Shown here: positions 52,845-61,331 of the stretch, one piece after another
Position numbering within the stretch: position 1 is the first letter of the stretch
Layout of the letters: each line of letters starts with the position of its first letter
Origin: Deltaproteobacteria bacterium
GTDB taxonomy: Bacteria > Myxococcota_A > Polyangia > Polyangiales > Ga0077539
Assembly (NCBI GenBank): GCA_016218725.1
Contig: JACRDB010000085.1
Coordinates: forward strand, 1 to 64,000
DNA: 64,000 nucleotides
Direction of reading: 5' to 3'
Position numbers and translations under genes: made by a program
Notes under the pieces: model-generated
The model's database searches: none
The model's input: the letters and a program-made list of their open reading frames with translations, nothing else
Told to the model about the DNA's origin: nothing

Positions 52845-54413
52845 TCAGGGCTCCACGACCAGGAACCGCGCCCGCACCAGGCGATAGAGTATCTTGCACG
52901 CGTCGAAGGGGTTCATGCCGGAGCCGTCGACGATGGCCTGCAGGGCCTTCGGGCGCTCCACCGCGTCCAGGATCCTGCGCTCGTCGCGGTCCAGGCGCTC
53001 GGCCCCGAGGGCCCTCACGGTGGCCTCGTCCCTGCGCAGGAGCGTCGTGTCCGAGGGGAGCACCTCGGTGAAGAGCCTCCACTCGTCCATCCGGCGGAAG
53101 CCCTCCAGGGTGAGGGTCTCGCCCGGCAGCCCGAGCCTGGCGCCCTGGGCCATGGGGAGCAACGCCCGGTGCTCAAACCGGAAGCGCCCGGCGCTCCAGC
53201 GGAGGATCTCGTACACCAGCTCCGAGGACTGCTGCGTGAGCGCCGTCTCCAGCGCCTGGGGAGTGACCCGCCCGCTGGCCACCAGGTGCTCGCCCAGGAG
53301 CACGTCCGCGGGGCGCGAGCGCGCCAGCGCTTCGAGCTCCGCGCGCGAGAGGACCTCCTCCAGGACGAGGTAGCGCCCGAGGAGGTAGGCCTCGCCGAGG
53401 CCCCGCCCCACACATTGATCAATGCGTCCTTCCCGGAACGCCACGAGCACCCTGGGCTCGTCGGCGCCCGGGGCGCGCTCGACCACCAGGAGCCCCGTCT
53501 GGGCCTGCAGGTGCAGGAGCTGGAAGAGCTCCCCGAGGGGCACCAGCCCAAGGCTCCCCCGGAGCGCCTCCGAGGGCGCCGAGGACAGGTCCAGCATGGT
53601 CTGGAGCTCCTGGGCCATCTCCAGCACCTGAGGGCCCGAGAGGTAGAGCTGGAGCGCGTGGAGCACGGCCCCGGTGTCCAGGTCTCCCTCGGTGGAGGAA
53701 AGGTCCCTCACCATGGGGGTGAGGCACTCGGCCAGGCGCCACTGAAAGCCCGCCACGAGCTCCTGGAGGGCGTCCTGGGGGGTGGGCGCGGCCACCCGCG
53801 GCGCGGCGATCAGGAGCCCCGGACCCGCGTCCAGGGCGCCCGGTGGCCGCGTGGTCATCCGCGGGATGCGCTCGTAGTGGCCCGCGTCCTGAAACGACGA
53901 GGGCGCAACGGCTGCGGGCGCCAGCGGAGGCTCCTCGCGCTCGATGTGGAGCCACTCGCGGGAGGTCTGGGCGAGGCCCTCGACCAGCGTGGGGCGCGGG
54001 GCCCCGGGGGTCGGCAGGGCCACCTCCCGCGTGGGCACCGAGGACGCGCTCCCCAGCGCCTTGCCGACGGTCTCCAGCAGGAGCTCTCGGGGGAAGGGCT
54101 TTGGGAGCGACGCCACGGCCCCGGTCTGGGACATGAACCGCGCGCCGATCTGCTCCGCGCGGGCGGACATGAGAATCACCGGGAGGTCCCGCACCGTGGG
54201 CAGCGAGCGCAGGGCCTGGGTGAGCTGATACCCGTTGAGCCGCGGCATCACGAAGTCCACCAGGCACAGGTCGAAGCGGTCGCGCTGGAGGGCCTCCAGG
54301 CCCTCGGCCCCGTCGTTGGCCGTATGGACCTCGTAGCCCCCCTCCTCCAGCATGCGCCGGACGATCCTGCGCAGGGTGGCGCTGTCGTCCACGACCAGGA
54401 CTCTCCGGGGCAT
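52845..54413 (-). CDS. Receiver - DUF4388/PATAN-type response regulator
   Basis: A 522-residue protein. The N-terminal receiver domain has acidic D9-D10, phospho-acceptor D53 (LVDFVMP) and Lys near 103 (SLPKPF). A long Pro/Ala linker is followed by a helical region, then the DUF4388/PATAN block (SLGLVPLGELFQLLHLQAQTGLLVV, about 280-345) and a further helical block ending in a winged-helix-like segment (about 430-522). There is no output enzyme, so it may act by protein contact. It has a divergent promoter with pyrR. Confidence 0.88.
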   Translation of the reverse strand: MPRRVLVVDDSATLRRIVRRMLEEGGYEVHTANDGAEGLEALQRDRFDLCLVDFVMPRLNGYQLTQALRSLPTVRDLPVILMSARAEQIGARFMSQTGAVASLPKPFPRELLLETVGKALGSASSVPTREVALPTPGAPRPTLVEGLAQTSREWLHIEREEPPLAPAAVAPSSFQDAGHYERIPRMTTRPPGALDAGPGLLIAAPRVAAPTPQDALQELVAGFQWRLAECLTPMVRDLSSTEGDLDTGAVLHALQLYLSGPQVLEMAQELQTMLDLSSAPSEALRGSLGLVPLGELFQLLHLQAQTGLLVVERAPGADEPRVLVAFREGRIDQCVGRGLGEAYLLGRYLVLEEVLSRAELEALARSRPADVLLGEHLVASGRVTPQALETALTQQSSELVYEILRWSAGRFRFEHRALLPMAQGARLGLPGETLTLEGFRRMDEWRLFTEVLPSDTTLLRRDEATVRALGAERLDRDERRILDAVERPKALQAIVDGSGMNPFDACKILYRLVRARFLVVEP

Positions 54414-54425
54414 CACGGGCCTCCA

Positions 54426-54455
54426 CCGATAGCCCCATCGGCGCGAGAGGGTCAA
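54426..54455 (-). promoter_or_regulatory. Candidate promoter of the receiver-PATAN gene
   Basis: TTGACC (54455-54450), an 18-base spacer, and TATCGG (54431-54426) on the minus strand. The ATG is 12 bases downstream, with GGAGG in between. Confidence 0.45.
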
Positions 54456-54465
54456 GCGCGAGCGA

Positions 54466-54495
54466 TTGACAGGGCCCCGCGGGTTCTGTTGCGAT
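54466..54495 (+). promoter_or_regulatory. Candidate pyrR promoter (TTGACA-18-TGCGAT), leaderless
   Basis: TTGACA (54466-54471), 18 bases, TGCGAT (54490-54495), and six bases to the GTG of pyrR. The -35 boxes of this and the opposite promoter are ten bases apart. No attenuator hairpin fits upstream of pyrR. Confidence 0.45.
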
Positions 54496-54501
54496 GGGGG
54501 G

Positions 54502-55038
54502 GTGGAAGCCCCTCGGCAGGTGCTCGACGCGGAGGCCATCGCCCGGGCCCTGCGCCGGATGGCGGTAGAGATCGCGGAGCGCAACGGCGGCGCCGGCCAG
54601 GTGGCGCTCGTGGGCATCCGCCGGGGCGGCGTGCCCCTGGCCGCGCGCCTCCAGGCGCTCTTGAAGGAGCTCGAAGGGCGCGCGGTGCCCGTGGGCAGCG
54701 TGGACATCACCCTCTACCGCGACGACGCCGCCACGGCCCTGCCCAACCCGCTCATCGGCCGCTCGGAGGTCACCTTCCCCGTGGAGGCGTACACCATCGT
54801 CCTGGTGGACGACGTTCTGTACACAGGGCGCACGGTGCGCGCGGCCATGGACGCCCTCCTGGACTACGGCCGCCCTCGGGCGATCCAGCTCGCGGCGCTC
54901 GTGGACCGGGGGCACCGGGAGCTGCCCATCGCGCCGGACTACGTCGGCCGGGTGCTGCCCACGGCCCCGGAGGAGCGGGTGGAGGTGCGCCTCGTGCCCG
55001 ACGCGCCAGTGGACGAGGTGCTGGTCGGCCGTCGCTGA
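54502..55038 (+). CDS. pyrR: PyrR: bifunctional pyrimidine regulator / uracil phosphoribosyltransferase
   Basis: A 178-residue phosphoribosyltransferase, matching the usual PyrR length. The PRPP-binding motif VLVDDVLYTGRT (about 94-105) is intact, with IRRGGVPLAARL (about 39-50) and VDITLYRDD near 72. PyrR makes UMP from uracil and PRPP and, in Gram-positive bacteria, binds pyr mRNA to attenuate transcription. Here no leader with an attenuator is present, so the regulatory role may differ. GTG 54502 is selected; a longer frame has no homology. pyrB follows 45 bases later. Confidence 0.94.
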   Translation: MEAPRQVLDAEAIARALRRMAVEIAERNGGAGQVALVGIRRGGVPLAARLQALLKELEGRAVPVGSVDITLYRDDAATALPNPLIGRSEVTFPVEAYTIVLVDDVLYTGRTVRAAMDALLDYGRPRAIQLAALVDRGHRELPIAPDYVGRVLPTAPEERVEVRLVPDAPVDEVLVGRR

Positions 55039-55060
55039 AATTTCGTGGGCGAGGGGGGCG

Positions 55061-55071
55061 GGTGCTAGCGT
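55061..55071 (+). promoter_or_regulatory. Candidate extended -10 box (GGTGCTAGCGT) upstream of pyrB
   Basis: TGC-TAGCGT ends 12 bases before the pyrB ATG at 55084. It could give pyrB its own short-leader transcript. No -35 was seen. Confidence 0.3.
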
Positions 55072-55083
55072 CCCTCCCCAACG

Positions 55084-56028
55084 ATGTCCGCGACCGCGCC
55101 CGTCCGTCACCTCCTCGGCGTCGAGGACCTCGCCCCGCGGGAGATCGTGCAATACCTGGACACCGCCGAGGTGTTCTTCGAGGTGTCGCGCCGCAAGGTG
55201 CGCAAGGTGCCCACGCTCCGCGGCAAGACCGTGATCAATCTGTTCTACGAGGCCTCCACGCGCACGCGGACGAGCTTCGAGATCGCGGGCAAGCGCCTCT
55301 CGGCGGACGTGGTGAACATCTCCGTGTCCACCTCCAGCGTGACCAAGGGCGAGTGCCTTTTGGACACGGTGAAGAACCTGGAGGCCATGCGCCCGGACGT
55401 GATCGTGCTGCGGCACCCGGCCAGCGGGGCGCCCAATTTCGTGACGCAGCACACCCGGGCGGGGGTGGTCAACGCCGGGGACGGCACCCACGAGCACCCC
55501 ACCCAGGCCCTCCTGGACGCCTTCACCGTGCGCCGCGCCAAGGGCCGCATCGCGGACCTGGTGATCACCATCGCCGGGGACATCGCCCACTCCAGGGTCG
55601 CCCGCTCCGACGCCATGCTCTTCACCGCCCTCGGGGCCCGGGTGCGGCTCTGCGCGCCACGCACGCTCCTGCCCGTCGGGATCGAGCGCTACGGCGTCGA
55701 GGTCCACGACGACCTCCCCCGCGCCGTCGAGGGCGCCGACGTGGTGATGATGCTCCGGATCCAGCGCGAGCGCCTGACCGAGGCGCTGATCCCCACGACC
55801 CGCGAGTACTCGCGCAAGTTCGGCTTGAACGCCCGCATGCTCGCGCGGGCAAAGCCCGACGCCATTGTCATGCACCCGGGCCCCATGAACCGCGGCGTGG
55901 AAATCGATCCCGAGGTGGCCGACGGGCCCCGCTCGGTCATCCTGGATCAGGTGGAGGCCGGCGTCGCCGTGCGCATGGCCGTGCTCTACCTCCTGGCGGG
56001 AGAAGCCGGCCAGAGCCCCCTGAGCTAG
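55084..56028 (+). CDS. pyrB: Aspartate carbamoyltransferase catalytic subunit
   Basis: A 314-residue ATCase catalytic chain, which condenses carbamoyl phosphate and aspartate in de novo pyrimidine synthesis. STRTRTSFE (58-66) binds carbamoyl phosphate, with the conserved HPTQALLD, GDIAHSRVARS and MHPGPMNRGVE motifs. Length and order match the family. No pyrI or pyrC is adjacent; instead a NamZ-like muramidase gene begins 13 bases after the stop. The usual bacterial order pyrR-pyrB-pyrC is therefore broken here. Confidence 0.97.
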   Translation: MSATAPVRHLLGVEDLAPREIVQYLDTAEVFFEVSRRKVRKVPTLRGKTVINLFYEASTRTRTSFEIAGKRLSADVVNISVSTSSVTKGECLLDTVKNLEAMRPDVIVLRHPASGAPNFVTQHTRAGVVNAGDGTHEHPTQALLDAFTVRRAKGRIADLVITIAGDIAHSRVARSDAMLFTALGARVRLCAPRTLLPVGIERYGVEVHDDLPRAVEGADVVMMLRIQRERLTEALIPTTREYSRKFGLNARMLARAKPDAIVMHPGPMNRGVEIDPEVADGPRSVILDQVEAGVAVRMAVLYLLAGEAGQSPLS

Positions 56029-56041
56029 AGTTACGAGCGCC

Positions 56042-57205
56042 ATGCCCCGCGTGCAGCCCGGCCTGGAGCGCCTCGCCGACGAGTTCCTCCCCTGGGTCCG
56101 TGACCGCAGGGTTGGCTTGGTGTCCCACCCAGCCAGTGTAACCACGGGTCTTGTCCACGCCAGGGAGTACCTTGTAGGTCTGGGTGCGAAGGTGTGCGCT
56201 CTCTTTGGCCCCGAGCACGGGCTTGGAGGCGAGGCCCAGGACATGGAGACCGTGGACGCCTCTGGGAGCGAGGCGACGGTGAGGGTTCACTCCCTCTACG
56301 GCGACAGCTTCGCTTCGCTCTCGCCGCGGAGGGAGTGGCTGGAGGGCCTGGACGTGGCGGTGATCGACCTCCAGGACGTGGGCTCGCGGTACTACACCTT
56401 TGTCTGGACGGCGGTGCTCTTCGCCAGGGCCTGCGCCGAGGCGGGCCTCGCGGTGCTGGTGTGCGACCGGCCCAACCCCCTGGGGGGCCTTGTGACCGAA
56501 GGGTCTCTGCAGCTCTGGAGCGAGCGGTCCTTTGTGGGGCTGGTGCCCACGCCTATTCGCCACGGGCTGACCCTGGCGGAGCTGGTGCGCTGGGTGGCGT
56601 ACCGCGAGGGCCTGGACAACGTCACCGTGGTGCCCATGAGGGGCTGGAAGCGGGAGATGCACTTTGAAGACACGGGGCTCCCGTGGGTGCTGCCGTCCCC
56701 CAACATGCCCACGGTGGACACGGCCTTCGTGTACCCCGGAGGGTGCCTCCTGGAGGGCACCAACCTCAGCGAGGGCCGCGGGACCACGCGCCCCTTCGAG
56801 CTCGTGGGAGCGCCGTATCTCCCGCCCCAGGCGCTCTCTCAGGCGCTGGACCGGCACGGGGGAGGGGGCTGCGTGGGGCGCCCGGTGACCTTCCGCCCGA
56901 TGTTCCAGAAGCACCAGGGGGTCACCTGCCAGGGCGTACAGGTGCACGTCACCGACCGCGCGCGCTTCTCGCCGGTGAGGGCCTACCTCTCGATGATCCA
57001 CGAGGCCCGGCGCCACGAGGGCTTCCGCTGGCGCACGGAGCCCTACGAGTTCGTGGCCGACCGCCCCGCGCTGGACCTCCTCCTCGGGGACCCCAGCGCG
57101 AGGCTCTGCCTGGAGACCGGCGGCTCCGTGGACGACGTGCTCAACATCGGCCGCCAGTCCCTCGTGGCGTGGGACCAGCTCGCGCGCGAGCGGTGGTTCT
57201 ACTGA
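56042..57205 (+). CDS. NamZ-like exo-beta-N-acetylmuramidase (DUF1343)
   Basis: A 387-residue DUF1343 protein. Typical motifs: GLVSHPASVT, FGPEHGLGG (candidate catalytic Glu), LQDVGSRYYTF, RPNPLGG, LPSPNMP, and EGTNLSEGRGTTRPFE. NamZ of Bacillus removes terminal MurNAc in cell-wall recycling. There is no signal peptide, so it would act in the cytoplasm unlike secreted NamZ. The 13-base gap suggests co-transcription with pyrB. Its stop is four bases from the convergent ABC exporter gene. Confidence 0.92.
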   Translation: MPRVQPGLERLADEFLPWVRDRRVGLVSHPASVTTGLVHAREYLVGLGAKVCALFGPEHGLGGEAQDMETVDASGSEATVRVHSLYGDSFASLSPRREWLEGLDVAVIDLQDVGSRYYTFVWTAVLFARACAEAGLAVLVCDRPNPLGGLVTEGSLQLWSERSFVGLVPTPIRHGLTLAELVRWVAYREGLDNVTVVPMRGWKREMHFEDTGLPWVLPSPNMPTVDTAFVYPGGCLLEGTNLSEGRGTTRPFELVGAPYLPPQALSQALDRHGGGGCVGRPVTFRPMFQKHQGVTCQGVQVHVTDRARFSPVRAYLSMIHEARRHEGFRWRTEPYEFVADRPALDLLLGDPSARLCLETGGSVDDVLNIGRQSLVAWDQLARERWFY

Positions 57206-57209
57206 CGGC

Positions 57210-59315
57210 TCAGTGGGCGTCCAGGAGGCGCCGGAAGACCACCCCGTGCGCCGCGAGGTCTGCGTAGGTGCCCTGCTCCACCAGCACCCCATGGGCGGGC
57301 CTCTCGGGATCCGGCGGGATCGCCTGGGCGCCCACGCCCGGCGGAGGCGTGGCGCTCCCCACGGCGACCTTTAGCCCGTGGGCCTCGGGGTCCGGCGGGA
57401 CCTCGGCTCCCAGCGCCGTTGCCATGGCGACGCCCTCGGCCACGGGGACCTCCTGGCGCTGGAACACCAGGATCCAGTCGACCTCCTTGACCAGGTCCAG
57501 GTCGTGGGTGATCACCAGCACGGTCTTGCCTCCGGCGAGGGTCTTGAGCCGTGAGACCACGTCCCTGCGCTGCTCGGGTGAGAGCCCCGAGAGGGGCTCG
57601 TCCAGGAGGAGGAAGGGCGGGTCCTTCAGGAGCGCCCTCACCAGCGCCGAGCGCTTCTGCTGGCTGCCCGAGAGGTTGGCGCCGCGGTTGGTGATCACCG
57701 TGTCGAAGCCCCGGGGCATGGAGTTGGCCAGAGCGTCGATGCCGAAGGCCTCGCAGAGCGCGTCGAGCTTGCGGGCGGTGACCTGGTCCGACGCGGGGGC
57801 CCCGGTGCCGTAGAGGAGGTTGTCCCGGAAGGAGCGCTGGAAGAAGAACGGGAACTGTTGGAGGAACCCGAAGGCCCGGCGCGATGACGGGATGTCCAGC
57901 GAGGACAGCTCCTGGCCGAAGACCTTCACGCTCCCACGGGCGTAGGGGTACAGCTTGAAGAGCAGGTTGAACACCGTGCTCTTGCCCGCGCCGCCCTCCC
58001 CTACGATGGCCACGGTCTGCCCCGGGAGCACCTTGAAGGTGAGGTCCGTCACCTCGTAGCCCGTGCCCGGGTAGCGCATGGAGACGCCCTCGAAGGCCAG
58101 GGCGGGCTGCGACGGCTCGGGCTCGGGCGGCACCTGGAGCGTGCCCGTGCCCGTGAAGCGCGAGGCCTCGGGCGCCGTGTCCAGCACGCGGCGCACCTGC
58201 CGGGCGTAGGTGACGGCGCCCTTGTACCCGAGGCCCACGTTGGAGAGCGAGCTCATGGCGGCGATCACCGAGCCCACGGAGCCGTACACCACAATGAGCG
58301 TGCCGAGGGTCACCGAGTGGTAGCGCACGATGAGCACGCTCCCCAGACCCAGGAGCAGCACCGGGGCGGCCTCGGAGATGAACTTCGTGGCCTGGCCGCC
58401 AAGGAGGCTCCAGCGCCGGAAGGCCAGCGTGGCGCGGTAGTGCCCGTCGACCTTGCCGTGGAACTCCTTGCGCTCGCGCGCCTCGGCGCCGTGGGCCTTG
58501 ACCTCGCGCACCGCGGAGAGGGTCTCCTGCAGGTCGTCGTTGACCGCGGCGAACTGGGCCGAGAGGCCCGCCACCCGCGCTTGAATACGCTTCGCCAGGG
58601 GCCCCGAGACCAGGTAGTACACCGGCGCCGAGAGCAGCGCGAGGCCCCCGAGGAGCGGGTCGAGCTGCACCAGGTACACCGCCGACACCACGAGCATCAC
58701 CACGTCCACCACGGGCGAGAAGAACACCATCGCGTAGATGGACACCGCACCGTTCAGGTCCTGCACGAAGCGCGTCATGAGCTCGCCCACGCCGTGGCCG
58801 TGGAAGTAGTCATCGGGCAGGGACAGGAGGTGCGAGAAGAGGTCCTCCCGGAGGTCCTTGAGGATCTTCCCGCTGAGCACCTCGTTCAGGTACTGGTTGG
58901 CGAAGTTCACCGCGGCGTGCAGGAGCTTGGCCGAGAGCAACAGCGCCGCGGCCAGGGTGACCACCTCCAGGGGGCTGTCCGCCAGGCCCAGGCGCACCAC
59001 CAGGCGCCCGAGGGCCGTGGCGTCGAGGGTGCGCCCGAGGCCCTCGGGGCTCTCCAGCTGCTGCACGGCGTCCATCAGGAGCTTGGTCGCGGGCAGGAGC
59101 GCAAAGCCCAGGAGCGCGGACAGGACGATGAAGCCGTACACCAGCGCCGTCATCGCCCGGTGACGCCCGAGGTACGACAGGAGCCACCGGAGCACCTCCC
59201 GGTCGCTCGGCCCCGCCTCGGGGGCAGCGCCCTCCGGGTCCCCGTCGACGTCCAGGGCGGTCGCCATGGGGATGTCTCCGGCCACCGGAGGGGGCCCCGC
59301 AGGTGCCTGTTTCAT
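57210..59315 (-). CDS. Fused ABC transporter (membrane + ATPase)
   Basis: A 701-residue ABC exporter half-transporter. The membrane domain (about 40-340, roughly six helices) has the ABCB-type EAA-like helix LREDLFSHLLSLPDDYFHGHGVGELMTRF. The ATPase domain has Walker A GEGGAGKST, Q-loop FLQQFPFFF, signature LSGSQQKR, Walker B LLLDEPLSGLS and H-loop VITHD. A Pro/Gly-rich insertion of about 55 residues lies near the C-terminus before the last helix. The upstream sequence has TACAAG seven bases before the ATG. Substrate unknown. It may export lipid, peptide or drug. Confidence 0.92.
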   Translation of the reverse strand: MKQAPAGPPPVAGDIPMATALDVDGDPEGAAPEAGPSDREVLRWLLSYLGRHRAMTALVYGFIVLSALLGFALLPATKLLMDAVQQLESPEGLGRTLDATALGRLVVRLGLADSPLEVVTLAAALLLSAKLLHAAVNFANQYLNEVLSGKILKDLREDLFSHLLSLPDDYFHGHGVGELMTRFVQDLNGAVSIYAMVFFSPVVDVVMLVVSAVYLVQLDPLLGGLALLSAPVYYLVSGPLAKRIQARVAGLSAQFAAVNDDLQETLSAVREVKAHGAEARERKEFHGKVDGHYRATLAFRRWSLLGGQATKFISEAAPVLLLGLGSVLIVRYHSVTLGTLIVVYGSVGSVIAAMSSLSNVGLGYKGAVTYARQVRRVLDTAPEASRFTGTGTLQVPPEPEPSQPALAFEGVSMRYPGTGYEVTDLTFKVLPGQTVAIVGEGGAGKSTVFNLLFKLYPYARGSVKVFGQELSSLDIPSSRRAFGFLQQFPFFFQRSFRDNLLYGTGAPASDQVTARKLDALCEAFGIDALANSMPRGFDTVITNRGANLSGSQQKRSALVRALLKDPPFLLLDEPLSGLSPEQRRDVVSRLKTLAGGKTVLVITHDLDLVKEVDWILVFQRQEVPVAEGVAMATALGAEVPPDPEAHGLKVAVGSATPPPGVGAQAIPPDPERPAHGVLVEQGTYADLAAHGVVFRRLLDAH

Positions 59316-59390
59316 GGTATTACTTGTAGGGGGCTGTGGGGAGAGTACCTGAAATGTGTGAGCAGAACCTTCAGCCCGCCTGGCTGGAGG

Positions 59391-59726
59391 CTAGTACTGG
59401 AACGAGCCGCCGCAGTAGCCGCAGGTGAACCAGAGGTAGCGGTCCGTGTCCTCCAGGATGCGATTGGCCGAGTGGCAGTGGGGGCAGGCCACGGTGACCC
59501 AGCGCAGGTACGAGGCCGAGGCGTCGGCGGCGGCCACGGTGGTGGCGGTGACGGGCTCCAGCTTCTTCACCCGGGCGCCCTCCGGGGGGGTGCCGGCCAC
59601 GCCGAGGATGATCCCGTTCTCCTTGAGGACGGCGGCCTCCTGGTCGGCCGGGATCATGAACTTCTCGAGCTGCTCATCCGGGATGTTGAAGAAGGCCCTG
59701 CCCGACAACTGCTTGACGATCGCCAT
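59391..59726 (-). CDS. Small zinc-ribbon protein
   Basis: A 111-residue protein. The N-terminal 70 residues are helical/beta with IPDEQLEKFMIPADQEAAVL; the C-terminal 40 contain a zinc ribbon, ACPHCHSANRIL...WFTCGYCGGSFQY, with two CxxC pairs 21 residues apart. The ATG at 59726 has GGAGGAG ten bases before it. Similar small zinc-ribbon proteins are often nucleic-acid- or protein-binding adaptors. It is divergent from the subtilase-cNMP gene. The long frame upstream is a shadow. Confidence 0.8.
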   Translation of the reverse strand: MAIVKQLSGRAFFNIPDEQLEKFMIPADQEAAVLKENGIILGVAGTPPEGARVKKLEPVTATTVAAADASASYLRWVTVACPHCHSANRILEDTDRYLWFTCGYCGGSFQY

Positions 59727-59846
59727 GATGCTCCTCCGTGCGTTGGTGCACCGGCGTGCGTTGGGGGAAGGCCGCGACCATCGCGCCCTAAGGGTGAAGA
59801 GAACCCCAACAGCTCCGCCCGCTCGGCTCCGTGGCTCGAACGGTGT

Positions 59847-59875
59847 CCGGTACACCAGCGCAGAATACGTGTCAA
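59847..59875 (-). promoter_or_regulatory. Candidate promoter of the zinc-ribbon gene
   Basis: TTGACA (59875-59870), 17 bases, TACCGG (59852-59847) on the minus strand. This predicts a leader of about 110 bases before the ATG at 59726. Confidence 0.4.
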
Positions 59876-59883
59876 CGGCGCAG

Positions 59884-59901
59884 GAAGTTCCGCGGAATTT
59901 C
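59884..59901. promoter_or_regulatory. 18-base near-palindrome, candidate operator
   Basis: GAAGTTCCG|CGGAATTTC is a two-fold symmetric sequence with one mismatch, and its core TTCCGCGGAA is perfect. It lies between the zinc-ribbon gene and the subtilase gene, 38 bases upstream of the subtilase -10 box, a position suited to an activator. The binding protein is unknown; the subtilase itself contains a CRP-like domain but no helix-turn-helix. Confidence 0.45.
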
Positions 59902-59935
59902 GTGCGCCCCGGGGCGGCGGGCCCCCGCGGGGTGG

Positions 59936-59944
59936 TGCTACCAT
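59936..59944 (+). promoter_or_regulatory. Candidate extended -10 box of the subtilase gene
   Basis: TGC-TACCAT (59936-59944) is 11 bases before the ATG at 59956. No -35 is present, consistent with activation from the palindrome at 59884. Confidence 0.35.
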
Positions 59945-59955
59945 GGAGCTCGACG

Positions 59956-61311
59956 ATGAGCGCTGCGGAGCCGGTGGTCCGGCTGGTGGAGGTGGTGGAG
60001 GAGACCCGGGGGCACGGGCTGGACCGCTTCGCCATCCCCGAGCTGTGGCGCTTCTCCCGCGGGGCCGGGGTGCGGGTGGGCATCTTTGACAGCGGCGTGG
60101 ACGAGGCCCACGAGGACCTCTCCGGGGCGGTGCACGGCCGGGTGAACTTCACCCCGGACCCGGACGCCGACTCCTACGGCCACGGCACCCACTGCGCGGG
60201 CATCGTGGGCGCCAGGGTCAACGGCCTCGGGGTCCACGGCGTGGCGCCCGAGTGTGACCTGTTCTCCGTCAAGGTGATCAACGACCAGGGCGGGAGCATG
60301 TACCCGTGGCTCATCCAGGGCCTCGACTGGGCCATCGCCCACAGGCTCGACGTGGCCTCCGTGAGCATCACCGGCGACCGCGACGACCCGCTCCTGCACG
60401 ACGCCATCCGCCGCGCCCACGCCGCGGGCATCGTGGTGGTTGCCGCCGCGGGCAACGCGGGCTTCGTCGCCGGCGTGGACACCTCGGGGTACCCCGCCAG
60501 GTACCCCGAGACCATTGGGGTCGGGGCCGTGGGGACCGGCGACGCCCGGGCGCACTTCTCCAGCTCCGGGGGAGGGGTGAACATCATGGCCCCGGGCACG
60601 GACATCCTCTCCACGCTGCCCGGCAACCGCTATGGCATCACCCGCGGGACCTCCACCGCCACGCCCTTCGTCGCCGGGGTCGTGGCCCTGGTCCTGGGAA
60701 AGCTCCGCAGCGACGGGGGCAACGCCACCCCGAGGCTCCTCCAGGAGCTCCTCTACGAGAACGCCGGGGACCTCGGCACCCCCGGGGTGGACAAGTTCAC
60801 GGGCTACGGGCTCATCAAGCCCGAGAGCCTCTTCGCCGCGATCCAGCGTCGGTTTGCGGCGTTCTTCCACGCGCCGCCGCAATCCACGGACACCGCCCTG
60901 CGCCTCGGGGCGGTGCCGCTCTTCGCGGGCCTCCCCCCGGAGCGCCTGGAGGAGATCGCCGCAGCGTGCCAGACCGACCGCCGCGAGGCCGGGGAGGTGA
61001 TCTTCCGCGAAGGCGACCGCGCCGGGAGGCTCTACCTGGTCCTCGAAGGGATGATCTCCGTGCAGAAGGCCACCACCAGCGGCGCCGTGGAGCTCGCCCG
61101 GATCCTCCCGCCCGGCTGCCTCGGGGAGCTCTCGCTCTTTGACGGAGCCCCGAGGAGCGCCTCGGCGATCGCCCTGGAGCCCTGTCGCTTCCTCACCCTC
61201 TCGGGCGAGGCCCTGAGGCCCATCGCCCGCGCCCACCCGGAGATCTACGAGAACTTCCTCACCATCGTCTCCAGGCGCCTGCGCCAGGCCGGAGCAAAGC
61301 TCGCCGGGTAG
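59956..61311 (+). CDS. Subtilisin-like protease fused to cyclic-nucleotide-binding domain
   Basis: A 451-residue protein. The S8 peptidase domain (about 1-295) has the Asp site IFDSGVDEAHED, His site GHGTHCAGI, oxyanion Asn in AAAGNAG and Ser site GTSTATPFVAG. A C-terminal cNMP-binding domain (about 315-451) has FREGDRAG, LVLEGMISVQK and a phosphate-binding-cassette-like GCLGELSLFDGAPRSAS. There is no signal peptide or prodomain, so it appears cytoplasmic and may be controlled by cAMP or cGMP binding. The short ATG start is preferred since the frame upstream is not homologous. An unusual combination. Confidence 0.9.
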   Translation: MSAAEPVVRLVEVVEETRGHGLDRFAIPELWRFSRGAGVRVGIFDSGVDEAHEDLSGAVHGRVNFTPDPDADSYGHGTHCAGIVGARVNGLGVHGVAPECDLFSVKVINDQGGSMYPWLIQGLDWAIAHRLDVASVSITGDRDDPLLHDAIRRAHAAGIVVVAAAGNAGFVAGVDTSGYPARYPETIGVGAVGTGDARAHFSSSGGGVNIMAPGTDILSTLPGNRYGITRGTSTATPFVAGVVALVLGKLRSDGGNATPRLLQELLYENAGDLGTPGVDKFTGYGLIKPESLFAAIQRRFAAFFHAPPQSTDTALRLGAVPLFAGLPPERLEEIAAACQTDRREAGEVIFREGDRAGRLYLVLEGMISVQKATTSGAVELARILPPGCLGELSLFDGAPRSASAIALEPCRFLTLSGEALRPIARAHPEIYENFLTIVSRRLRQAGAKLAG

Positions 61312-61331
61312 TCAAAGGTAGGTACTTGTAG

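Noticed and set aside
54414..54501. PyrR-type attenuator upstream of pyrR
   Set aside because: Too short for an anti-terminator and terminator; no T-run; a promoter directly at the start codon fits better.
59726..60152. Long upstream extension of the zinc-ribbon gene (253 residues)
   Set aside because: The extension runs into the divergent subtilase gene and has no homology; ATG 59726 has a proper ribosome site.
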